Origin: Rhodotorula mucilaginosa
Taxonomy: Eukaryota > Basidiomycota > Microbotryomycetes > Sporidiobolales > Sporidiobolaceae
Length of the DNA stretch: 64,000 bases
Reading direction: 5' to 3'
Assembly (NCBI GenBank): GCA_034406715.1
Contig: CP137871.1
Location: 496,001 to 560,000, forward strand
The translations under genes and the position numbers were made by a program. Positions 55,282 through 64,000 of the stretch are shown piece after piece. The notes beneath the pieces were generated by a model. It did no database searches. It saw only the letters and a program-made list of their open reading frames with translations, and was not told the origin of the DNA. Within the stretch, counting starts at the first letter, position 1; each line of letters begins with the position of its first letter.

Positions 55282-56320
55282 CTAGCCCGTCTTCGGAACC
55301 GCTATCCCCTTCCGAGCGCGCATACCGGTCTTGCTCTCTTTGAGCGCCCCCAAAGAAAGCTCGCCTTGAAGCTTCGGGATCGAGAGCATCGGAGGATACG
55401 CTGCTTCGCGAGCCTTTTTGGCAGATAGGGCTGAGAAGAAGCGGTAGTAGAGGAAACCTTCGATCGCGGCGATCGCGACGGCACCGGCGAGGGCGAGGCA
55501 GAGACGCTGCATGATCGTTGAGGCGGTAGTGATGATCAGTAGATGCTTTTAGTGCGTACGCCCCATGAGAGAAGGAAACAGGGCAGGAGAACTCACCGCG
55601 GCGTAGCTCCGTCCTCCGCCGACCCACCAGACGGCGGTCCCGACCGCCAGCATACTCGCGCCGACATTGACGATCGCGCCCAATTCTCGCCTGATCTCGG
55701 CCCACTCTTCCGCGACCGATTTGGTCCGTCCGCCGCCGTTGTGAGCGGGGTCGTCGTAGGGGTCGTGCAGGGGGATGAGAGACGGGTGAGGTGCGGGCGC
55801 GAGCGAGGTCATGGATGAGTAGGCGATGCGGTCTTGGCGGAGTTGGATATCGGCGAGGATGGCGAGCAGTTCCGGGGACTGGCGGGTGACCGGTACTTGA
55901 GTGTCCAGGCCTTGTAGATGCGAGATTCTGGGGAGGACAGCCGCTCACCTTGACCCGCTCTGGTAACGGCGGTGCATAGACATCGGTCAACCGGAGGAGA
56001 TTGGCGAGTCGGTAGTGATCTGTACGGCGTGGTAGATCAGGAATGTTGCAACTTTGATATTGAGAGCGAGGTGAATCACCTCTCTGCTCGGGGGTTCCGT
56101 GCGACTTTGTCCAGGCGCTGACGTCGACTAGCAAGGGATGCGGGACGGTCCCTCCTGACTGTGAGCGCGCAGTCTCGGCCTGCCGAGTCGTCGATTGATG
56201 GTGGTCGAGGTGAGTTGGGCCGAGAAGAGTTGCGACGTGTTGGCGCAATTCGAGCGGGAGGTGCGGCGAGAGTGCGTCTAGGCGATCTCGCAGTTCGTCT
56301 GTCAGCTCGAGCAGGACCAT
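55282..56320 (-). CDS. VMA12: V-ATPase assembly factor Vma12 (TMEM199)
   Basis: ER membrane chaperone for V-ATPase Vo assembly, working with Vma21 and Vma22. Exons on the minus strand: 55949-56320, 55597-55878 and 55282-55506; 292 residues. The cytosolic N-terminal part ends in YRLANLLRLTDVYAPPLPER and continues after the intron with SPELLAILADIQLRQDRIAY, a typical Vma12-family block. Two membrane helices follow, ASMLAVGTAVWWVGG and LALAGAVAIAAIEGFLYYRF. The C-terminal cytosolic tail is Lys/Arg-rich. A 43-bp intron would also fit poorly; the 70-bp model used here keeps phase 0 on both sides. Confidence 0.88.
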
Positions 56321-56473
56321 CGTCGAAGCCTGCGTCACCTCGCGTGAGCGGCGAGACGAGACGAGCGACTCCGCCTCCGCTCTTCTTCTACCTGCACTCG
56401 ACAGCGTCCTCGTCTACTTGGCTAGCTACACTAGTACAGAAACTACTCCAATCGAACACCCTGCTGCCCAACA
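56321..56473. promoter_or_regulatory. Short divergent promoter of VMA12 and the small hydrophilic gene
   Basis: 153 bp between divergent ATGs. A CTAGCTACACTAGTACAG stretch is the only AT-richer element; no known site assigned. Confidence 0.5.
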
Positions 56474-57113
56474 ATGGAATCCCTCAACAAGGTGCGTGTC
56501 AACCGTCCCTTCCGACGTCATCATCAACCGGGCCAGGAAACGCTTCCCTGCCGCGGGCGCTGAGTAGTTGCATTCGCAGGTAGTCGACCAGGCAAAGGAC
56601 CTCATCGGCCAGTACACTGGTGCGCCATGTCCCTCTTCCGAGCCGCCCCCGAGCTCCTGGATCCCTCCTGGCTCCCGCGCCCCACTTGCTCATCATGTCC
56701 AGCCGTCATCACGCCCACAGGCTCAGGCGCCCAGCAAGACTCGCACCCTGCCACCCACCCAGCAATTAGTTCTCAGACGTCTCAGCTGAGCGACACGCCC
56801 GATGCCGTCGACGGACTCGGCCCGACTGGGGGCGCTGCCTCGATCGAACACGACGCCGGAGCTCAAGGTGGCTTCGACTCTCAAGGGTGAGTTCACTACA
56901 GGGCTTGTCTCTATCAGAGGTATAAGCGGATTGAGAGACACAAGAGGCACAGCACGCCAACCTCAGCTCCAGACTGACTCCCCTCGATCTCCCCGTCGTC
57001 GAAACAGCGCACCGTACAGCGCCACCGGACGAGACGCAACCGGGACCTTTGACGGCGGCGCCAACGACCCTCCCAACCTCGGAGCCGGATTGATGCCCGG
57101 TCGGGCGACGTAA
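56474..57113 (+). CDS. Small hydrophilic Gly-rich protein
   Basis: Not recognised as a named family. Exons 56474-56491, 56580-56619, 56703-56886 and 57008-57113 give 115 residues. It starts with a short amphipathic helix, MESLNKVVDQAKDLIGQYTG, followed by a polar, Gly/Asp/Thr/Ser-rich tail ending GGANDPPNLGAGLMPGRAT. No signal peptide or membrane helix. Composition resembles hydrophilins, stress proteins of yeasts. Its first two exons (18 and 40 nt; intron phases 0 and 1) parallel those of the neighbouring 57753-58883 gene. The 121-bp third intron is the least certain element, but both sides agree in phase. Confidence 0.68.
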
Positions 57114-57752
57114 ACGAGTGACCGGCCGGAAGATGTACAGTATCTGTAAATAGCATGATCCTTGTCCCTCGAGCTTGCTCAATTTTGCTACGCCGGCTCC
57201 CCGACGATCTCCCAAGCCGACCCACTGGTCTTCTACTTGCGGAGTATGGCCATGGCCCGTCTGTGTTGTTCCCGTTACGCAGCTGTACGGCGCCATAACT
57301 ACGGGACGGCTTTGAATTGAGAAGCTCGTTCATCCGTTGAGTCGACGTACGCAGCAGCCACTTTTCGTGCGCATGCGTCAGGGAGGAAAAAGATCTAGAC
57401 CTCGTGATATGCAGGAGCTCCCAGTACTACTGTGTCTGGATCTATTGTTGGCCCAGCTCAGAAGGAACGTGACCCCTTTGCGCAGCGCAAATCCGAACGC
57501 AGCGGGACCCGCAGTCGGAAACGGTGGCGCGCCACATTTGCGCCGACGCAGCTTGCGGGGCCAGCTCGTGCGTCATGCTCACCCGCACCGCCTCAACGTC
57601 GTTGGGAAAAGCTCCAGCTGGTCCCCGCTTCTCTCACTCTCTCTCGCTCGCACTCTTCAGACGACTAATCTGAGGTGAGCGACCGGGCCTCACAGTTTTG
57701 GAAGGGCGGGTCTGACGCTTTCACGTGACGGCACGTATAGAAGCCTTTCATC
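57114..57752. other. Intergenic region between the two small hydrophilic genes
   Basis: About 640 bp. No coding potential is seen. TTTCACGTGACGGCACG (57720-57736), shortly before the next ATG, includes the palindrome TCACGTGA, an E-box/bHLH-type site. Confidence 0.55.
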
Positions 57753-58883
57753 ATGTCGGGACTCATCAACAAGGTACCACTGTTCTCCCTGCTTAAACCT
57801 TAGGCGCAGACGACTGACCGTCATCTTGCTGTGCTTTGTAGGCCAAGGAGATGCTTCACTCGCACAGTGAATCGAGCATTCGATCGGGTGCCTTCTTTCC
57901 GCAGCCCGACGTGAGCTGACCGCAGGAGTTGTGCTTGCTAGAAGACGACAGTAGCAACAACAACACCGCCTCGGACAACTACAACGCCGACTCGTCCAAC
58001 TACGGCTCGAACCAGAACCAGTTCTCGGGCGGCAACGACTCGACCTCGTTCGGCGGCGCGACCGGAGGCTTTGGCGGTTCGAACAAGGACCGTTACGGGT
58101 CCGGGGCCGGAGACAACTACGGTTCCGGAGGAGGAACTGGATTCGACTCGGCCGGCCGCCGCGACGACTTTGGCTCGTCCGGAACCGGGATGGACGACAA
58201 TTCGGGCTCGGGCTCCTTTGGCGGCTCGTCGGGCAATCGCCGCGACGACACCTTCGGCTCGACCGACCCGTCGTCGTCGGACAACTTTGGTGGCTCGTCG
58301 GACAACCGCCGCGACGACACGTTCGGTTCTTCGGCCGGAACGACCGGTCTCGGCTCCGGTGGCCAGTCTGCCTCGTACGGCGGCGGGCGTGGTGGCGGCG
58401 GCAACGACCTCAACACTGGATTCCCCTCGGGAGGAGACGGCGCTGGTGGTTACAACTCGAACAACCCCGGAACCGACTTCCAGGCTTCCGGTGGCGGCAG
58501 CGCTTGTACGTTCACTCCTTCTCCGACTCGCGACTGCCCCTCCTCGTCGCATCCCTTCGTCCGATCGAGAGCTGAACGGATCCCCCATCTGTTTTGCGCA
58601 GACGGCGATGGCCAGAACGACTTTTCCGGCTCGGGCAACCAGGGCGGACTCGGCGGCAACACGAGCGGGTGAGCTTTCTCCTGTAGCTAATCCTGAGCCC
58701 TCCTGCTGACACTCCCGCTCTGCTCGTAGCTACAGCGGCGACTCTGGCGTACTGAGTGGCGGCGACCAGCAAGGTCAGTTCGGCGGCGTTGGATCGGCGG
58801 GTGGCGGCCAATACGGCGGCGGTTCGGACTCGTATGGCTCCGGAAACCAGCAGTACGGCTCCGGAAACCAGCAGAACTACTAG
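57753..58883 (+). CDS. DDR48-like Gly/Ser/Asn-rich repetitive stress-type protein
   Basis: Exons 57753-57773, 57842-57866, 57942-58505, 58602-58668 and 58730-58883 give 276 residues. A short helix, MSGLINKAKEMLHSH, leads into a very polar Gly/Ser/Asn/Asp domain with loose repeats: NRRDDTFGSTD, NRRDDTFGSS, RRDDFGSS, NKDRYGSG, GSGNQQYGSGNQQ. Repeats of the SxNNxDxYGS type are typical of yeast Ddr48, a stress-induced hydrophilin, but homology cannot be claimed from composition alone. No signal peptide or membrane helix. The E-box-like TCACGTGA about 25 bp upstream would suit stress or nutrient regulation. Exon layout at the 5' end matches the preceding small gene. Confidence 0.78.
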
Positions 58884-59013
58884 GCATTGCCTTTCTCCTC
58901 TTCTCCTGTGTATAGGTTCTCAAACACCGGTCCACGTTTGTTCTTAAAGTAGTGCGAGATTGCGCAGTCACAAGCAAAAAAAGATTCTTTTGACCCCTTC
59001 CTGCGCGCGGACT

Positions 59014-61088
59014 CTACGCCAACCTGCGTCGTCGGTCGAGAAGCTTGCCTCGGATCCACAGCCCGGCTGCGACGATCCCGCCGAGGGCCGCGCAAGACCG
59101 CAAGAAGACGGCGACGACGAGGGCCCTCCGGACCGCGGCGTAGTACGCGTTCAGGCTCATTCCCGCCCAGTTGACCTTGGCGCGTGCGGGAGCCGGCGTG
59201 TCGGGCGGGCGCGGTCGAGTTGCGGCGTTCGAAGGATGCCGGAGCAAGCGGCGGTAGCGGAAGGCAAAGACCCAGATGAGGAAGTTGATGTCGGGATACG
59301 ACTGAACCCAAAACACGCAAAGGTCAGGTCAGATCTCACTGATCGATTGAGAACAACACGGAAAAGTCGACTCACGAAGCGGGGAAAGATTGACGCTTCT
59401 GAAGGCGCAAAAGGGGCCAGTTTTGCGACCTTTGAGGCGCCGGTGCGACCACCGAGCGGTGTGTCGAGCGCCGCAACTGCATACGGATAGGTTGACAGAT
59501 CCTCCAGCGAGCTTGCGAGAGTCATGTGCGAGAGGAGGTCGAGCGTCATGCTGGTGCGTAGCGGGACAGCGTCAGTCTTTTTTCGAGGGTCCGATGGCGA
59601 GCTGCAATAGAGAAACTCTCACCCGAGACTCAGACCCCAGAGCTTCAACTCGGGAGCGTCCGCGCCCGTAAGCGGCTTGGCTGCGTAGCTTGAAGCAACA
59701 GGATCGTTCGGCAAGAGGATGCACCTGGTTCATTGAAGGACCTTGGTCAGGGGACTCGAGTACGACGATGGAACGAATGAACGAGCTCACTTGAAGTCCA
59801 TCTTGCCCACGAGCAAGCGTAGCGCAGTCCGGGCGAAGCGATTGCGCGGCGCGAGACGAGTTGCGATATCGATGGGGACATGGCCGTACTTGGCCGCCGG
59901 TGCATGCAAGAGCTCGAGCGGGATCCAGTGCGCCGACGCGACTTCGGTCTCTTGCAGTTCCGGAATCGGCGCGTATGGCGAGGTATGCAAGAAGACTGCC
60001 CGCACTAGTGTCAGTAAGCTCCGTGAGGACGGTCAACGCCTGGAGACGTACCGAACGGAGACAGGATCATCAGCAACCGCTTCCCAAGGCTGGTTGTAAT
60101 CTCGCGATCGTCGAGCTGGCCGATTCTGCGTGTATCGGCAAGTCAGTGTCGATTTCGTTGCCCACAGTTTCGGAAAAACCACGTACGAGATCCAATCCTT
60201 CTCTGCCAGGTCCAGGCCGACCTCTGTGAGGGACGTACAGAATCAGTAAGAGCGTGGCCCACGCGAATTCAGAGCCCCACGCGTACCTTCCCACGTCTCT
60301 CGAAGCGCGGTGAATTCTGCGGATTCGTCATCCGGTTCTGTGCGGCCTCCGGGGAACGCAACGTGACCGCTCCAAGCGCTGTGGCGTTCACGGGGAACGA
60401 ATCAGCATCCAATCCGTTTACCTCCCGAGCATGAAAACTCTGCATACTCTGTAGTTCTAGTTGCTCGCTTGATGTACAGGATCTCGATGGTGGTGCTCGG
60501 GTTGTTGACCCAGGGCTGCGCGAAGAAGTCGTCCAGTTGCTCCAAGACGGAGGGCTGCAACGACCCTGACGGCGTCGAGACGGCCGCCGGATCTGCGCCG
60601 ACGGGATCCTCCGAGCTTGCAGTCGTATCTGCGAGTGTGCTGCCGCGACTTGGGGATGCAGGCGGCGAGGGATTGAGCGGGATCGAGTAGCCGACGGGTG
60701 AGCCTGTGTGGGGTGAAGCCACCGAAGAGCCGGCGGTCGACGTCGGAGGCGGGTGCTCTGGCCTTAGACGGATGACTGCGCGTGAGATTGGTCAGCCGCA
60801 TCGTCCGGCCCTGATTCGATGCGCGCATGCAGTCGATGGCGCGGTGGAAGACGGGAGGGAATCGCGGATCCACGCTGGCACGGCAGCGATCCTCCAGCCC
60901 CGACATACACAGGCTAGGCCTTGCGCACTCCCGGAAGACCTGGACTCACTGATGGCTACACTCGCTCGCTTCTGTGGTCCAGCGCCTGGAAGAGGCGGCG
61001 GGGAAGCGATCCGACGCGGTGGGGAGGAGTGAATCGCCCGCAGAGCAGCATAGAGTCGGGCCGCGACGCCAGACTGGGACGCTGACAT
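59014..61088 (-). CDS. Nudix hydrolase of the Pcd1/NUDT7-8 (CoA diphosphatase) type with membrane-helix extension
   Basis: Nine exons on the minus strand: 60950-61088, 60448-60775, 60287-60378, 60187-60223, 60052-60125, 59791-59995, 59623-59724, 59376-59550 and 59014-59301; 479 residues. The early strand KRASVAIIRLRPEHPPP is separated by a Ser/Pro-rich insert from IEILYIKRATRTTDAWSGHV. The Nudix box spans about residues 166-190, GGRTEPDDESAEFTALRETW then EEVGL, with Glu183, Glu186 and Glu187 for Mg2+. The upstream AWSGHVAFPGG is the UPF0035-type element of CoA-pyrophosphohydrolases. Past the catalytic domain there is an extension of about 150 residues with one clear hydrophobic helix, ALVVAVFLRSCAALGGIVAA. 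No peroxisomal SKL-type C-terminus is seen, so a membrane location is more likely than peroxisome lumen. Confidence 0.85.
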
Positions 61089-61267
61089 GGCGCGGTCAGA
61101 GAGCTTCAAGCACCTTCGCTGCCAGCTGCCACCTGCAGCTCTCGGTTCGTTCGACTGAACGTCGGAAGAGGGCAGAGACCGGCTAAGTTTGACTTTACCG
61201 GAGGCAGCCTATCGCGAGAATGGCACAAGTTCGAATTTGAGAGACTGCTCGTATTGGCATCCCTGTA

Positions 61268-64000
61268 CTATCGGAGATCCAGCTCGATAGCATCTTCCAC
61301 CGAAAGAGGCGTCCGCGACTCGCCCGCACCCTTTTCCGCTCCGAAGCCCCGTTCGCCCGCTTTGAGGTCAAGCTGGACAATCCGTTTCTCCGCCTGTCCG
61401 ACTGGCGTCCCATGCCCTTGATCGCCGGGTCGTTGAACCGTCGGAGGTAGCTTGGCAGCGACCCGGAACGCTCGGTCCTGCACGACCAGGTTCTGGCCGA
61501 CGGCGAGCGACTTCAAGATCGACGACTCTTGCTGGACGTGGGCCGACCGACGGAGGAAGCGGGCGATCGGGTCCGACAGGAGTGAGAGCGAAAACTCTTC
61601 ATCCAGAAGAGATAGAGTCTGTGGAGGAATGTCTGGGTGAGTGGCGTTCCGCCGGTACAGGTGAGATCAGGAAAAGGTCGCGCACCTCGAGCGCATCCAG
61701 ATGCAGCGTCTGGACTGCCAGGACCTTGGCCACCATTTCGTCGGTCGGGAAGTCGCGCCCTTGCGCAGGTTGTGATCGCAGCGAGAGGCACATCTCGACG
61801 AGAAGTTTCGCGAGGTCGCGCCGCCTCCGCTCGTCGTCCTCTCGCTTGGCCGCGCTCGTTGGTCGTCTTCGCGAACGCATCTTCATAGGAAGACCGAGTT
61901 TAGTCGTGCAAGCGCTGATGTCGGCGTCAGAGAGCGGGTCGCCTGCTTGCAGACAGTACGTGTCTGCGGAACCGAGGTCGCGGAGCGAGTGCAGCAGAAG
62001 CGAAAGTGCTTGCCGATCCAGGTGCAACTGATCCCATGCGACACGCGGTGTCAGTGAATATACGCGATCGCGAGGTGGAAACGTGTTCTTGTTACCTTGC
62101 CGTATACGACCGCTCGTTCGAGTGTCAAGCCTTTGAGACCCTTCATCTCCATCGCCTCGAGTTGCTTTTTCGCATCCTCGAGATCGTACTTGGTAGAGCT
62201 GTCGAGGAAGAGAAGCGCCTTGAGTCGAATGCGATTTAGTAACGCGAGCGGCGCGTCGGGGGAATATCTCGACGCGAGGAACTGGAGAAAGCTCGGTGGT
62301 GACGATGTCGAGGCCGTGAGTTCCGCGTACTCGCTTTCTGTAAGTTCACGAGGCACAAGTCAGGACGAGCCGATAGCTCGGAAGTATAACACGAGTGTGC
62401 GAAATAGTCCAAACCTTGTGCGCGGAGGTGCGCCTTCGAATCGGGGTCCTCCAGAAGCTCCGCGAGGCGCTTGATATACCGCTTGACGAGGTCGGCATGC
62501 AGCGTCGAGTCCTGAGTACCCTTTCCAGGTCAGCTAGACATGCTCGACTTCATGCATCGACTGGGGAACTGACGGTATCTCGCTCTTGAATGACAGCGCT
62601 CTCGAGGAAGCGATCCGCCACGTCGTTATTGATCTGACTGAGCTTGTTGAAGATGTTGCGAGTGTCGAACACGAGCGTCTGCTTCGGGTCGGTGAAGAGC
62701 TGCGGGTATGATGGTGAGCACACGCACTCTGAAGGCAAGACAACACTTGCGGGGCGCACCTTGAGAGCAAGCGCCGGATCGTGCTTGACCAGCCAGATGC
62801 CGTACTTCTCCGTCAGAGCAGGATCTTTCGACTTCCATGTCAACTCGTAGATTCTCCGCACCCCGTCGGCAAAGTCGGTTTTGTCGAACTCGCCATCGAC
62901 GATGCTGCGACGGGTGCTCTCGACTCATCAGCCCGGCATTGCAGCAATCTTTCGGGAGAACCCGGACTCACCGCGACCAGAGGTCGAGAACTTTGGCGTG
63001 TTCTCGCTTCTCGAGCCAGATTTCGGCGAGTAGTTGGTGCATGCCCGTGTCAAGGAGAGACTGCTCGATCTCGGGGAGCACAACGTCGTGCTGCCCGGCG
63101 AGCAAGACGCGAATGTCGTCTGGTCGCGAATGCTCGGCGAGTAGCTTGACGAGCGTAGTGTCCACGACCTGTAGCAAGCGAGAAGAATTAGCAAAACTTT
63201 CTCGAGTGGGGTTGTCGATGATGCTGCACTCACGATATCGACTTTGCGCGAATCGCCGGCGAGGTCGTGGTCGCCTTCACCGCTCCGCCTCGCCGCACGC
63301 CACGTGAGCAGATACGACAGGAGGCAGTCGCGAGCTGCCGCGGTCAAAGAGGCACGGAGACCGGCGGTGCTTGCGGCCGACTTGACGTCTGGCTTGATGT
63401 GGGGCGAGTAGTTGTGGTTGAGGCTCTCGAGCACTGCACGTCCTCTGAAACGTCAACGTCCCACGTTCGTCTCTACATTCGGGACCAGGATGACGCACCG
63501 TATTGATCCACGGAGCGCAGAACGAGTACTTCGTCGCGCACGCCGCGACAGATGCTGACCTCGTCCGCAGGCGACATGAACGGTTTCCGCAGATCCGGAA
63601 AGAGTCGCACCACAAGCCGGGGATCGCACCGCGCCTTGCGGAACAGGTCAAAGGCATCTTGCCAAGCCGTCTTGGCGAGGGCGCGGAACGCCAACCTCAT
63701 GTAGACGTAGCTGAGCTCGTTGTCGCCGAAATCATCTTCCGCTGCGTCGTCCTGGTCGTCGTCGCCGTCGCCGCCTGACCGACGGATGGTTTTGGCATAA
63801 TTCTCGGCGAGAGCGAGTGCATCCGTATCTCGATCTCTGTCGAGCAGCGCATCGGCCTGCACGACGAGCGTCATCGGCGAGAGTGTGTAGACTCCGTTCC
63901 GACTGGTGACGAGGATGTGCGACAGGGATCGCTTCTCGACGACCCCTTCCGCTCCACGAGACGTCGTACTCCGTACCGAAGCCGACGAGATCGAGGCTCG
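61268..64000 (-). CDS. Vps3/Vps39-type CORVET/HOPS tethering subunit, 5' partial
   Basis: Large helical-solenoid protein for endosome/vacuole tethering. The gene runs off the right edge; 737 codons visible. Exons on minus: 63499->64000, 63234-63442, 62972-63168, 62760-62904, 62574-62699, 62415-62511, 62096-62337, 61686-62027 and 61268-61618. The first visible part, HILVTSRNGVYTLSPMTLVV, looks like the end of a CNH-type propeller. It is followed by solenoid helices: YMRLAFRALAKTAWQDAFDL, LRSVDQYGRAVLESLNHNYS, LAEIWLEKREHAKVLDLWSR, LTEKYGIWLVKHDPALALKL. These blocks fit the Vps39/TGFBRAP1 domain 1 family. No C-terminal zinc-binding CxxC module is visible in the last exon, which favours a Vps3/TGFBRAP1-like member with an altered C-terminus; Vps39 remains possible. 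Confidence 0.8.

Overview
The window is nuclear DNA from a GC-rich, intron-rich basidiomycete yeast. The best fit is a red yeast of the Sporidiobolales, Rhodotorula/Rhodosporidium type. Three things point there: short introns (mostly 55-90 bp) with a CTGAC-like branch site close to the acceptor, strong C/G-ending codon use, and above all a fatty acid synthase alpha subunit that starts with dehydratase and malonyl/palmitoyl-transferase domains and carries two tandem ACPs, an architecture known from Rhodosporidium toruloides. I modelled 23 protein genes with about 120 introns by following reading frame, splice-site phase and family conservation, plus two tRNA genes. Nothing in the window looks viral, transposon-derived or CRISPR-like.

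Left third (1-25 kb): the 3' part of the splicing factor PRP46; the 9.5-kb FAS2 gene; a predicted mitochondrial helical protein (minus), divergent from a GPI-anchored DUF7729 wall/surface protein; a 1.8-kb pyrimidine-rich gap; KEI1 (IPC synthase subunit), convergent with SEN2 (tRNA splicing endonuclease); and, divergent from SEN2, the dynein intermediate chain, whose start codon is split by an intron.

Middle (25-46 kb): a VPS9-domain Rab5 exchange factor; a QDR/DHA1-type drug transporter (minus) with two micro-exons; a divergent eIF4E-like protein; an RMND1/MRX10-type mitochondrial protein (minus), separated by only 100 bp from a divergently transcribed leucine-rich-repeat protein; a 13-exon vacuolar Ca2+/H+ exchanger; tRNA-Lys(CTT) on minus and tRNA-Asp(GTC) on plus, around a gene-poor stretch of about 1.4 kb; and an F-box/LRR-like protein (minus) with polyglycine and Asn-Ala repeats.

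Right third (47-64 kb): THP3/LENG8 (SAC3/GANP family); a tandem pair of related MFS transporters with different intron patterns; RPB4; VMA12 (minus); two small hydrophilic Gly-rich proteins with matching first exons, the second DDR48-like; a Pcd1-type Nudix hydrolase with a hydrophobic C-terminal extension (minus); and the 3' part of a Vps3/Vps39-type vacuolar tethering subunit (minus) running off the right edge.

The genes are mostly unrelated housekeeping loci. Recurrent themes are lipid synthesis (FAS2, KEI1) and vacuole/endosome function (VPS9, Ca2+ exchanger, VMA12, Vps3/39). The most interesting signals are in gene architecture: the tandem-ACP FAS, three GC-AG introns, several 12-24 nt internal exons, the intron-split ATG, and the MFS tandem pair with unequal introns.
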